From positions 62,001 through 126,000 of the forward strand of contig NZ_QMEY01000018.1 in the NCBI RefSeq assembly GCF_003315795.1: DNA of 64,000 bases. Direction: 5' to 3'. The number at the start of each line of letters is the position of its first letter. Positions within the stretch are counted from its first letter, which is position 1. Shown piece after piece: positions 1-7,772 of the stretch. The position numbers and the translations under genes were made by a program. The stretch comes from Spongiactinospora rosea. GTDB lineage: Bacteria; Actinomycetota; Actinomycetes; Streptosporangiales; Streptosporangiaceae. The notes below the pieces were generated by a model. It saw only the letters and a list, made by a program, of their open reading frames with translations. It ran no database searches and had not been told where the DNA came from.

Positions 1-1
1 C

Positions 2-325
2 CGCCTGACCCAGATGAGCCGCTTCTTCGGCCAGGTCAGCGCGGCGATGGGCGGCAGCGCCATCAGCGACCACGCCACCGCCGACGCCCTCACCCTGATC
101 GCCGCCCTGGCCCACACCGCCCGCCCCCTGACCCTGCCGGAGCTGTCCACCGCCCTGGACCTGCCGGTGGCCGGCCTCGCGGACGCCATCGAGGCCATCG
201 AACGCCATCCGGTGATCGCCGACCCCTTCACCCTCCACCGCACCCCTACCGCCGCCTACGCCCTCACCCCGCTCCCCGACCGGCTGAGCGCCGCGCAACA
301 GGCCGCGCTCGATGCACTGGCCTGA
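2..325 (+). CDS. C-terminal fragment of an unknown protein, winged-helix-like
   Basis: The reading frame is open from the first complete codon of the window, so this is the tail of a gene that begins upstream; the ATG at 14 is internal or an alternative start. The visible 108 residues are Ala/Leu-rich. Residues about 40-90 (LTLPELSTALDLPVAGLADAI...) have the spacing of a small winged-helix domain, which suggests DNA binding or a C-terminal helical domain. I do not recognise the family. It stops 90 nt before the hydroxyacid dehydrogenase start, and the GntR-type palindrome at 390-401 lies between them, so it is probably not part of that operon. Confidence 0.5.
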   Translation, partial: RLTQMSRFFGQVSAAMGGSAISDHATADALTLIAALAHTARPLTLPELSTALDLPVAGLADAIEAIERHPVIADPFTLHRTPTAAYALTPLPDRLSAAQQAALDALA

Positions 326-389
326 GAAAAGTCATGGCGGGGGCTGGAGCGAGACCGGGGAAGGGTGCTACTGTCCAGGCCCATCGTCG

Positions 390-401
390 ATTGTCGACAA
401 T
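390..401. promoter_or_regulatory. GntR (FadR/FCD-type) operator palindrome
   Basis: ATTGTCGACAAT is a perfect 12-bp palindrome 13 nt before the TTG start at 415. A TTGT-n2-ACAA core is typical of operators bound by FCD-domain GntR regulators, and a gene for one ends this operon (3206-3844). A weak -10-like TACTGT lies at 369-374, so the site would sit just downstream of the promoter. Autoregulation by the operon's own GntR protein is inference. Confidence 0.6.
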
Positions 402-414
402 CCAAGGATCTCCG

Positions 415-1440
415 TTGAGTCTCAAGGTCCTCATCGCCTCGCCCCTGGAAACCGAGCACGTCAAGGCCATCGCCGCCACCGACCCCCGGGTGGAGGTGCT
501 GTACGAACCGGACCTGCTGCCCACCCCCCGCTACACCGCCGACCACGGCGGCGTCCGGCCCGACCTCGCCGAGCCGGAGTCGCGGCGCTGGCGCGACCTG
601 CTCGCCCAGGCCGACGTCAGCTTCGACTTCGACTGGTGGGAACCGGCCCGGATGCCCGCCAACTGCCCCGGGCTGCGCTGGGTGCAGGCCACCAGCGCGG
701 GCATCGGCCAGTTCGTCGAGCGGCACGGCCTCGCCGGTTCCGGCCTGGTGTTCACCACGGCGGCGGGCACGCACGCGGGGCCGCTGGCCGAGTTCGCCCT
801 GATGGGCGTGCTGCACTTCGTCAAGGGCATCCCTGACCTGCGGCGCTGGCAGGCGCGGCGGCACTGGGAGCGCTACACGACCCGCTCGCTGGCCGGGAGC
901 CGGGTGGTGGTGGTCGGGCTCGGCGGGATCGGCCGCCGGGTGGCCGAGGTGTTCGCCGCCCTCTCCGCACGGGTGGTGGGGGTCGGCCGGCCGGGCCGCG
1001 AGTACGACGTGCCGGGCCTCACCGAGGTCCGGCCGTTCACCGAGATCCGCGAGGCGCTGACCGGCGCGGACGCGCTCGTACTGGCCTGCCCGCTGACCGA
1101 CGAGACGCACGGCCTGATCGGGCCCGCCGAACTGGCCGCGCTCGCGCCCGGCGCGGTCGTGGTGAACATCGCCAGGGGACCGGTCATCGACGAGCCCGCC
1201 CTGGCGGACGCGCTGTCGTCCGGCCGGCTCGGCGGGGCGTGCCTGGACGTCTTCGCCGAGGAGCCGCTGCCCGCCCGCTCGCCGCTGTGGGCGATGGACA
1301 ACGTGATCGTCTCCCCGCACTCGGCCTCCACCGTGGACGCCGAGAACGCCCTGCTGACCGAGCTGTTCACCGACAACCTGCGCAGGTGGCTGGACGGCCG
1401 CCCGCTGCGCAACGTCTTCGACAGGGAAAAGGGGTACTGA
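415..1440 (+). CDS. D-2-hydroxyacid dehydrogenase family protein
   Basis: NAD(P)-dependent interconversion of a 2-keto acid and a D-2-hydroxy acid is the family activity; the substrate is unknown. The TTG at 415 is preferred over the upstream ATG at 334 because AAGGA (404-408) is correctly placed and the protein then begins MSLKVLIASPLE, a normal family N-terminus. The 341 residues match the usual length. The Rossmann motif GLGGIGRRVAEV, catalytic Arg in NIARGPVID, Glu in FAEEPLP and His in SPHSAS are all present. It is the first gene of a four-gene operon with a DHDPS-family lyase 3 nt downstream, an SDR and a GntR regulator, which suggests catabolism of a sugar acid or hydroxy acid. Confidence 0.9.
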   Translation: MSLKVLIASPLETEHVKAIAATDPRVEVLYEPDLLPTPRYTADHGGVRPDLAEPESRRWRDLLAQADVSFDFDWWEPARMPANCPGLRWVQATSAGIGQFVERHGLAGSGLVFTTAAGTHAGPLAEFALMGVLHFVKGIPDLRRWQARRHWERYTTRSLAGSRVVVVGLGGIGRRVAEVFAALSARVVGVGRPGREYDVPGLTEVRPFTEIREALTGADALVLACPLTDETHGLIGPAELAALAPGAVVVNIARGPVIDEPALADALSSGRLGGACLDVFAEEPLPARSPLWAMDNVIVSPHSASTVDAENALLTELFTDNLRRWLDGRPLRNVFDREKGY

Positions 1441-1443
1441 GGA

Positions 1444-2346
1444 ATGACGGCATTCCACGGCACGTGGTACATCGTCCCGACGCCGTTCGACGAGGACGGG
1501 TCGCTGGACACCGCGAGCCTGGCCCGCACGGTGGAACTGGCCGCCGCCTGGGGCGCCGACGGCGTCACCATCCTGGGCGTGATGGGCGAGGTCACCAGCC
1601 TGACCGACGACGAGCGCGAACGCGTGCTCGCCACCGTGTCCAAGGCGGCCGGCGGGCGGCTGCCGTTCGCGGCCGGGTGCTCGGCCGCCGCCACGACGCT
1701 CGTCGCCGAGCGAATCCGCCGGGCCGCCGCCCACGGGGCCGCCGGGGTCATGGTCGCCGCGCCGCCGCTCGCCGCCGACGTGGACGGCCTCGCCCCGTTC
1801 TTCGCCCGGGCCTGCGCGGGCAGCCCGGTACCGGTCATCGTGCAGGACGAGCCGAACGCCACCGGCGTCAAGATCCCGGTGTCGGCGCTGCTGGCCATGC
1901 TGGAGGCGGCCGGTTCTGACGTGGTCAAGCTGGAGGACCCGCCCACCCCGCCCAAGATCACCAAGCTGCTGGCGGCGGCCCCGGAGCTGACGGTGTTCGG
2001 CGGGCTCGGCGGCGTGTCCGCCTACAGCGAGCTGACCAGGGGCGCGGCCGGGACGATGACCGGGTTCGCCTTCCCGGAGATCCTCCGGGCGGTACGTCAG
2101 GCCGTCGAGGCGGGCGACCGGGCCCGCGCCGCCCGCGTCTTCGACCGCTACCTGCCCTACATCGCCTTCGAGGGCCAGCCCGGCATCGGGCTCGCCGTGC
2201 GCAAGGAGGTGCTGCGCAGGCGCGGCGCGCTGGCCACCGCGCGCACCCGGGGCGCGGCGCTGGACGCGGTGACCGTCGCCGAGCTGGACGACGTGCTGGC
2301 CCGCGTCGGCCTCACGCCCGGTCCCGACCAGTTGGAGGTCGGGTAG
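1444..2346 (+). CDS. DHDPS/N-acetylneuraminate lyase family protein
   Basis: Class I aldolase-type TIM-barrel protein of 300 residues. The family cleaves or dehydrates 2-keto acids through a Schiff base. The Schiff-base lysine is visible (Lys162 in VVKLEDPP). The Tyr that is normally in the YNxP motif is replaced: the sequence reads IVQDEPN, with Gln134 at that place. This makes true dihydrodipicolinate synthase (lysine biosynthesis) unlikely and points to a catabolic subgroup. The gene begins 3 nt after the dehydrogenase stop, with GAGGA overlapping that stop, and runs directly into the SDR gene. Family call is firm; substrate is unknown. Confidence 0.88.
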   Translation: MTAFHGTWYIVPTPFDEDGSLDTASLARTVELAAAWGADGVTILGVMGEVTSLTDDERERVLATVSKAAGGRLPFAAGCSAAATTLVAERIRRAAAHGAAGVMVAAPPLAADVDGLAPFFARACAGSPVPVIVQDEPNATGVKIPVSALLAMLEAAGSDVVKLEDPPTPPKITKLLAAAPELTVFGGLGGVSAYSELTRGAAGTMTGFAFPEILRAVRQAVEAGDRARAARVFDRYLPYIAFEGQPGIGLAVRKEVLRRRGALATARTRGAALDAVTVAELDDVLARVGLTPGPDQLEVG

Positions 2347-3126
2347 ATGGACCTCGGGCTGAAGGGCCGCCGGGCGCTGGTCGGCGGCGCGACCTCCGGC
2401 CTCGGCCGGGCCATCGCGCACGCGCTGGCCGCCGAGGGCGCGGAGCTGCTGCTGTGGTCCAGGGACGAGGAACGGCTGGCCGGGACGGCCGCCGAGATCG
2501 CTCAGGCCACAGGGGTCAGGCCGCGGGTCGTGGCCGCCGACGCCACCGATCCGGGCGCGGCCGACCGAGTGGCGGCGGCGGCCGGTGACGTGGACGTCCT
2601 GGTGCTGAACGCGGGCGGCCCGCCCGCCGTCCCGCCCGGCGCGACCAGCCCGGACGCCTGGCGATCGGCCTTCCAGATGCTGTCCGTGACACCGATCGAG
2701 CTGGCCACGCGGCTGCTGCCGGGCATGCGCGAACGCGGCTTCGGCCGGATCGTCGCGGTGCTGTCGTCGGGCGTGCGGGAGCCGATCCCGGCGCTGGCGT
2801 ACTCCAACGCCGGCCGTTCCGCGCTCGCCGCCTGGCTCAAGACGGTCTCCCACGAGGTCGCCGCCGACGGCGTCACCGTCAACGGCGTACTGCCCGGCCG
2901 GATCGCCACTCCGAGGGTCGCCGCCCTGGACGAGGGCGCGGCGGCCAGGGAGGGCGTCCCGGCCGCCGAGGTGAGCGCGCGCAGTCAGGCGACCATCCCG
3001 GCCGGCCGGTACGGCAGGCCCGAGGAGTTCGCGGCGGTGGTCGCGTTCCTCGCCTCCACGGCGGCCTCGTACGTCACCGGCTCGACCGTCGCCTGCGACG
3101 GCGGAATGCTGCGGAGCCTGCAATGA
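2347..3126 (+). CDS. SDR family oxidoreductase, atypical active site
   Basis: Short-chain dehydrogenase/reductase of 259 residues. The cofactor motif GGATSGLG (residues 13-20) and the NAG motif (88-90) are present. The usual YxxxK is not intact: the sequence reads AYSNAGRSAL, with Tyr152, Gly156 at the Lys position and Arg157 next to it. This resembles a group of FabG-like SDRs that carry SN-x-x-R in this loop, so activity should not be assumed to match classical FabG. It ends in a normal SDR tail (YVTGSTVACDGG). It starts on the base after the previous stop, so translation is coupled. Likely role is oxidation or reduction of an intermediate of the same pathway. Confidence 0.85.
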   Translation: MDLGLKGRRALVGGATSGLGRAIAHALAAEGAELLLWSRDEERLAGTAAEIAQATGVRPRVVAADATDPGAADRVAAAAGDVDVLVLNAGGPPAVPPGATSPDAWRSAFQMLSVTPIELATRLLPGMRERGFGRIVAVLSSGVREPIPALAYSNAGRSALAAWLKTVSHEVAADGVTVNGVLPGRIATPRVAALDEGAAAREGVPAAEVSARSQATIPAGRYGRPEEFAAVVAFLASTAASYVTGSTVACDGGMLRSLQ

Positions 3127-3161
3127 GCCTTTCGGCCGGCCGGTCCGTGGACGCGCTCATC

Positions 3162-3191
3162 GGAGCCCGGATGAGAGGAGCCCGGATGAGA
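3162..3191 (+). repeat. Two tandem 15-bp direct repeats before gntR
   Basis: The 15-mer GGAGCCCGGATGAGA occurs twice without a gap, followed by a further GGAGC that supplies the ribosome binding site of the GntR gene. Each copy carries an SD-like GGAG and an ATG, so the repeat presents several ribosome-binding options in the 79-nt leader. Confidence 0.8.
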
Positions 3192-3205
3192 GGAGCAAGG
3201 CCGCG

Positions 3206-3844
3206 GTGATCGAGCACCTGTCCCTCCCCGACACGGTACGGCTCGCGCTGCGCCGGAAGATCCTCAACAACGAGCTGCCCGCGGGCACCCGCCTGGTCGA
3301 GGCGGGCATCGCCGACGACTACGGCGTCAGCCGCGCCACCGTCCGCCAGGCCCTGCGCGACCTCCAGAACGAGGGCCTGGTGGACATCAGCCCGCGCCGC
3401 TACACGATGGTGACCCGGATGTCACCCGAGGACATCCACGACATCTGCTACGCCCGTTGCGTCCTCGAAACCGCGGCGGCCCGCGACGCCCTGGCCCGCC
3501 TGCCCGACGGCTTCTTCGCCCGCCTCGAACGCATCATCGAGGAGATGGCCGCCGCCGCCGAGGCCGGCGACATACTCGAACTCGTCGACATCGACACCCG
3601 CTTCCACCACGAGATCGTCCGCGCCTCCGGCCGCCGCCGCCTCGGCGACCTGTGGAGCACCATGAACGGCCATATGTACGCCCTGATGCGCTCCTCCCTG
3701 GACCGCCGGCACCTCGCCATGCCCGAGGCCGTCGCCCGCCACCGCCACGTCATCGACGCCCTGGCCGGCGGCGACCTCAAACTCATCGAAACGGTCATCC
3801 ACGACCACTACCTGCAGCCGGTCCTCCCCGAAGAGCCCTCCTGA
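3206..3844 (+). CDS. GntR family regulator with FCD domain
   Basis: Transcriptional regulator of 212 residues starting at GTG 3206, with AGGAG just upstream. A winged HTH occupies about residues 8-72 (VRLALRRKILNNELPAGTRL...VSRATVRQALRDLQNEGLVD), the standard GntR N-terminus. An all-helical FCD ligand domain follows (about 78-205), with metal-binding-type residues in DIDTRFHHEIVRASG and the late RHRHVIDAL. FCD regulators usually sense small carboxylic acids. It ends a catabolic operon whose leader contains the palindrome at 390-401, so local autoregulation is the simplest model. It converges on the large secreted-protein gene 29 bp away. Confidence 0.92.
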   Translation: MIEHLSLPDTVRLALRRKILNNELPAGTRLVEAGIADDYGVSRATVRQALRDLQNEGLVDISPRRYTMVTRMSPEDIHDICYARCVLETAAARDALARLPDGFFARLERIIEEMAAAAEAGDILELVDIDTRFHHEIVRASGRRRLGDLWSTMNGHMYALMRSSLDRRHLAMPEAVARHRHVIDALAGGDLKLIETVIHDHYLQPVLPEEPS

Positions 3845-3873
3845 GCCGCGTCGGCGACACGACACGGAATTTG

Positions 3874-6435
3874 TTAGGGGTGGAAGGTGTCGAAGTAGTT
3901 CGGCGGCAGTTTGTTGAGCCAGGCGTGGGTGACGCCGGTCCAGCCGATGCGCAGGAAGTCGGCCTTGCCGTCTCCGTCGATATCGGCGAACTGGACGTCC
4001 TTGGGGGGAACCTCGGCGTCACCGGCGATTCTTCCGATGTCGCGCAGCTTTCCGCCCGCGCCCTTGGCCCCTTCGTTGATCCAGGCCCGCGCGCCGCCAT
4101 TGGCGGTGATCAGGATGCGGTCGGCGCGCTTGTCGCCGTTGATGTCGGCGTACCTGATCTCCCGGGGGAGCTTCAGGGCGCGGCTGATGTTCTGCGGAGG
4201 CGTCCAGTCCAGCCACTTGCGGCCGTCCTTGTTCTGGAAGTCCCGGTTGTACCAGGCGGTCGTGGTGCCGTCCGGCTGGATCAGCAGGTAGTCGTCCCGC
4301 CCGCCCCCGGTGACGTCGGCGAACCGGATCTTCGTGGCGGGGTCGGTCTTCAGCCGGTCGCCCGTGGAGCCCTCCGAGAATACGCTGGCGATGCCGTCGT
4401 ACTTCTTCATGCACATGCGCGAACCGGCCGGATTCTCGCCCTTCCAGGTGCGGACGAATATGCGTCCGGTGAGATCGACGATCATGCAGTCCGGAAAGCC
4501 GTCGCCATCGACGTCACCGAATCGCAACTGATTGCCGACCGCGCCGGGGTCGGGCTTGATGGAATGCTTGCCTTCGACGAAGGGCACCCATTTCCTTCCG
4601 GAAGGGCCGCTGTTCCACCAGAACCGGACGTTCTGGTCCTTGTCCACCGTCACGAATTCGGCTTTGCTGTCCTTGTTTATGTCGACCATCATGAAACGGG
4701 TCGAAGAGGGGTACTGCACGTCCTGGATGACGCCCCGGTCGTCCCAGCCGGACCCCAGTTTGTTCGGGTTGGTCTCGCCGACTTCTTCGGCCCCCGATCC
4801 AAGGTCCTCCATCCCACAGGGATGGGAATCCGCGTTCGGCGCCTGGGCGTTCGGCGGAAGGATCCACTTCCTGTCGTTCGCCTCGCGGGCCGCCTTCACG
4901 AACGCGTCCGCGATCTTCCGGTAGCCCTCGTCGGTGGCATGGATGCCATCGTCAGAACCGACATCGTCCCGGTCCATGCCGGTCGTGTCGGCGTAGACCA
5001 CGTGCAGGCCATTATTCGCGAGCCGCTTCACCAGGTCGGAGATCTGGGCCGTGAACGCCTCCCCCCGTGCGTTCCGCGCGGCATCGTGGAAGGGCTGCAT
5101 CCCCGCGACCAGGACGGTGACTCCCGGGGCATCGGCCATGACCTGCTTGATCAGGCTCTCCAGCCGGCCGATCGCACCGTCCATCCGGTCATAGATGACG
5201 TCGTTCCCGCCGGCGAGGAGGGTGATGAGGTTGGGCTGGTAGGTCCGGACGGGACAGCTCGCCTTATCGGCGATCTCGCTGATCACACGGCCCCCCCAGC
5301 CTTCCATCTCCCGATCCGCCATCGTGCCCACCCGGCGGGAACCCACCCAGTCCACCCGGGGCGTGGAGGCATCGGAGCCCGGGTTCGGCACACCGGCGTT
5401 GCGATCGGCGATCTCTCCGAATCCCCGGTCGGCATCGGCCCGGAAACCGTTCCCGTGCGTGCTGCCCTCGCCGACCACGCTGGAGGACCCGAGCCCCATC
5501 ACGCGGATCTCGCGCGCGGGCGGCGGCAGGTTCGGGTCCGACATGCCCGCCGGCAGGCGGTGTTCGGCGGGGTTGAAGTCGAACGGCAGATCCTTGTGGG
5601 CCTCTTCGACGTTCTTCCGGAAGGTGTCGTCCTGGTCTTTGAGTCCGAAGGTGGCCTTGCCCCAGTTGTGTCGGGTGAGGGTGTCCCGCACTCTGGTCGA
5701 GGGGTAGCCCTCCCAGCTCACCAGGTCTGGGAGGTGCCATCTGCGGTAGTGGTTCTGTAGCGGATGCTGTGAATCGGCGAAGCGGAACCCGTGCGTCAAG
5801 CCCCCGTCCTTGTGGTAGACGATCTTCGGGTGGGTGCCGTCGTGGAACTCGACCTCGGTGGCCTTCTTGATGTCGTAGTCGCCGTGGAGGGAGGTGGCGA
5901 CGTACTCGGGCCTGTCGTCCTTGGTCCAGACGATGATGTGCTCCCAGTCGTGCGTGTGCCCGCAGACGTCGCAGCCGGGTTGTGTGGTCTGGTCCTTCTG
6001 GAAGTACAGGTCGTACATGTGCGCGCACCACCCGTTGGTGTTGCACCGGGAACGCGCGTACATGTTGCTGTTGTCCAGATCGGACGCGTCGCGGCAGGCG
6101 CCGTTCAGCGCCCCGCCGAGGGGCAGGCCCGGGGTCACGGTTCCGTCGGGGCCGATGGCCACGGACGCGTAACAGCCGTCCTCGTCATAGTCCATGGCGG
6201 GCTGAAATCTGAGGTTCGCAGCGCTGGCGTTCTCTTTGATCTCCGGCGGCGGCGGCTCGGCCCAGGCGGGCGATGCCGCGCCGGTGATCCCCAGGGCGGC
6301 GATCAAGGTCACCGCCAGGGCGGAGGCGGTGAGTCGCCGCCCCCTGAGGCGCGGACGGGCGAGGGCCGTGCGGATCGGTGTCGCCGTACGTGGCCTGGGT
6401 AACGCCCGCCCGGCGCGTGCTCTCAGGATTCTCAC
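3874..6435 (-). CDS. Secreted NPP1-like / SGNH hydrolase / FG-GAP repeat protein
   Basis: 853-residue exported protein read from a GTG. An Arg-rich N-terminus and hydrophobic stretch (about 36-58, ending AWAE) form a signal peptide. Residues about 65-295 resemble the NPP1/NLP necrosis-inducing fold: GHTHDWE at 159-165 corresponds to the family heptapeptide GHRHDWE, with paired Cys nearby. Residues about 308-520 are an SGNH/GDSL hydrolase: Ser in GLGSSS (314-319), GGND (409-412), and Asp496/His499 in DDGIH. The C-terminus (about 575-853) contains FG-GAP/VCBS-type repeats with DxNxD-like calcium loops (DINKDSK, DVDGDG, DINGDK, DIDGDG). Likely an extracellular enzyme or toxin acting on a plant, microbial or polymer surface; this is inference. 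Confidence 0.82.
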   Translation of the reverse strand: MRILRARAGRALPRPRTATPIRTALARPRLRGRRLTASALAVTLIAALGITGAASPAWAEPPPPEIKENASAANLRFQPAMDYDEDGCYASVAIGPDGTVTPGLPLGGALNGACRDASDLDNSNMYARSRCNTNGWCAHMYDLYFQKDQTTQPGCDVCGHTHDWEHIIVWTKDDRPEYVATSLHGDYDIKKATEVEFHDGTHPKIVYHKDGGLTHGFRFADSQHPLQNHYRRWHLPDLVSWEGYPSTRVRDTLTRHNWGKATFGLKDQDDTFRKNVEEAHKDLPFDFNPAEHRLPAGMSDPNLPPPAREIRVMGLGSSSVVGEGSTHGNGFRADADRGFGEIADRNAGVPNPGSDASTPRVDWVGSRRVGTMADREMEGWGGRVISEIADKASCPVRTYQPNLITLLAGGNDVIYDRMDGAIGRLESLIKQVMADAPGVTVLVAGMQPFHDAARNARGEAFTAQISDLVKRLANNGLHVVYADTTGMDRDDVGSDDGIHATDEGYRKIADAFVKAAREANDRKWILPPNAQAPNADSHPCGMEDLGSGAEEVGETNPNKLGSGWDDRGVIQDVQYPSSTRFMMVDINKDSKAEFVTVDKDQNVRFWWNSGPSGRKWVPFVEGKHSIKPDPGAVGNQLRFGDVDGDGFPDCMIVDLTGRIFVRTWKGENPAGSRMCMKKYDGIASVFSEGSTGDRLKTDPATKIRFADVTGGGRDDYLLIQPDGTTTAWYNRDFQNKDGRKWLDWTPPQNISRALKLPREIRYADINGDKRADRILITANGGARAWINEGAKGAGGKLRDIGRIAGDAEVPPKDVQFADIDGDGKADFLRIGWTGVTHAWLNKLPPNYFDTFHP

Positions 6436-6670
6436 TGATCGGTGTCCCGTCTGAAGTCGCGCTCAACCGGCGAGGCGGCGTTCTTGACGCCGTCGGTCAT
6501 CGATTTCGCCGGTGCTGGCCCACCCTCCGGCCTCGATCCGGGGCAACGGCGGGTGCCCGCGCGCATCCCCGGCGACGCCGAAGGATCATGGGCCAGCGTC
6601 TCGTAACCACTGACCGATCCACAATCCGTTTGCTGCTCATTTTCTGGTCATTCGCCAGGTAGGGCCGGTG

Positions 6671-6708
6671 TTAAGATCGCATGCGTGTTGCATATATGCT
6701 TATCGCAT
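6671..6708 (+). promoter_or_regulatory. Promoter with a 28-bp interrupted dyad, likely autoregulatory
   Basis: ATGCG (6681-6685), GCATATATGC (6690-6699) and CGCAT (6704-6708) form a perfect interrupted dyad centred on the 10-bp palindrome. TTAAGA (6671-6676) and TATGCT (6695-6700) with an 18-nt spacer form a promoter whose start would fall at or next to ATG 6707, so the mRNA is probably leaderless. The dyad covers the -10 box, the expected place for autorepression by a MarR protein. The remaining 235 bp back to 6436 hold nothing else I could identify. Confidence 0.6.
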
Positions 6709-7546
6709 GGATGTGATGGAACGTACGGAAGCGGCGATCGGGCGATGGCATGAGGCCGTCGAGACGGGTGATCCTGATGCGGCGCGGGCGGCCGTGACCG
6801 ATCAGGTGATGGTCGACGGGCCGAAGGGGGCGGGGGTGATCACGGCGGAGGAGTTCGCCGAGTGGATCACGCGGTCGGGGATCCGGCTGCGGGCTCGGTC
6901 CTGGCATCCGGTCGGTGACCGGGTGATGGTCGTCGAGCAGGACGCCCGCTGGCCGGGCGACCAGGCGTGGAGCCAGGTCGCCACGATCTTCCGCGTCACC
7001 GGCGACCGGGTCTCCGCCGCGCTCCGGTTTCCCGATCTTCGAGCCGCGCTGGACTTCGCGTCCACTCACCCCGAACTCGCCGAGGCCGAGACCGAGGCCG
7101 AGGGCGCGGGGCAGGCGCTGTTCCGGTTCGTCCGGCACTGGTCACGGCGCGCGCACGGGCCGGACGACGGCGAGCGGGGCCGCGAGGTACTGGTGACCGA
7201 GGCCGTCTGCGCCCTTCAGGAGCGCGGTGAGGTGACCGTCAACGACGTGGCCGCCGAGCTCGGCATCGACCAGTCAGGCGCGTCCCGCATGCTCGCCCAC
7301 GCCACCGGACGCGGCCTGCTCGCCATGATCCCGTCCGAGACCGACGCGCGCCGGCGTGCCGTCACCCTGACGGACGCGGGCCGCGACTTCCTGACCGCGG
7401 CCCACCAGTGGCAGGACGAGATCTTCGCCGCCCTCACCGACGGCTGGACCTCCGCCGAGCGCACCGGCTTCCAGCACGCCATGACCCGCCTCATCGCCGC
7501 TTCCGCCACCCTCACCCACGGCCCCGCCGGGCCAGGGTCGCGGTAG
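6707..7546 (+). CDS. NTF2-like (SnoaL-type) domain fused to a MarR regulator
   Basis: 279 residues from ATG 6707; a longer frame from 6668 would run through the promoter dyad. The N-terminal half (about 1-115: TEAAIGRWHEAVETGDPDAARAAV...) has the alpha+beta pattern of SnoaL/NTF2-like small-ligand domains. The C-terminal half (about 135-275) is a winged-helix MarR domain (GEVTVNDVAAELGIDQSGASRMLAHATGRGLL...DARRRAVTLTDAGRDFL). The fusion suggests a regulator that binds its ligand in the NTF2 pocket instead of only at the MarR dimer interface. No target operon is adjacent apart from its own promoter dyad. The 3' end overlaps the convergent membrane gene by 35 bp. Confidence 0.85.
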   Translation: MDVMERTEAAIGRWHEAVETGDPDAARAAVTDQVMVDGPKGAGVITAEEFAEWITRSGIRLRARSWHPVGDRVMVVEQDARWPGDQAWSQVATIFRVTGDRVSAALRFPDLRAALDFASTHPELAEAETEAEGAGQALFRFVRHWSRRAHGPDDGERGREVLVTEAVCALQERGEVTVNDVAAELGIDQSGASRMLAHATGRGLLAMIPSETDARRRAVTLTDAGRDFLTAAHQWQDEIFAALTDGWTSAERTGFQHAMTRLIAASATLTHGPAGPGSR

Positions 7547-7742
7547 CGATCCCGCCGAGCATCGCGCCCGCGCCCGCCACGATGAGCAGGGCGGGTTTGC
7601 CCAGCGTGTCCAGAGCGAACGCGATTCGCATCTCGCCTAACGGAATACCCTCCCAGATCTGGGAATCGAAGAGCAGGACGAACAGCCCCCAGGCGATCAG
7701 GGCCGTGCCCGCGGCCACGAAGGCAAGCGTGATCTTGTACAT
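7512..7742 (-). CDS. Small two-helix membrane protein
   Basis: 76 residues (ATG 7742) with two hydrophobic segments, about 4-24 (ITLAFVAAGTALIAWGLFVLL) and 48-70 (GKPALLIVAGAGAMLGGIATA), separated by a short polar loop. Family unknown. It overlaps the 3' end of the MarR-fusion gene by 35 bp on the other strand. The next gene upstream on the same strand stops 30 nt beyond its start. The hydrophobic pattern makes it more credible than a shadow frame, but function cannot be assigned. Confidence 0.55.
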   Translation of the reverse strand: MYKITLAFVAAGTALIAWGLFVLLFDSQIWEGIPLGEMRIAFALDTLGKPALLIVAGAGAMLGGIATATLARRGRG

Positions 7743-7772
7743 GCCCGCATCGTAGGGGCTCTCGGGGGTGGG

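Noticed and set aside
256..3123. 955-codon open frame on the minus strand
   Set aside because: It is antisense to four well-supported genes, is rich in Arg/Gly/His without domain pattern, and is open only because GC-rich third positions remove stops.
3457..5760. 767-codon open frame on the plus strand
   Set aside because: It crosses the end of the GntR gene and lies antisense to the secreted NPP1/SGNH gene; the sequence is Val/Gly/Asp-rich noise with no start signal.
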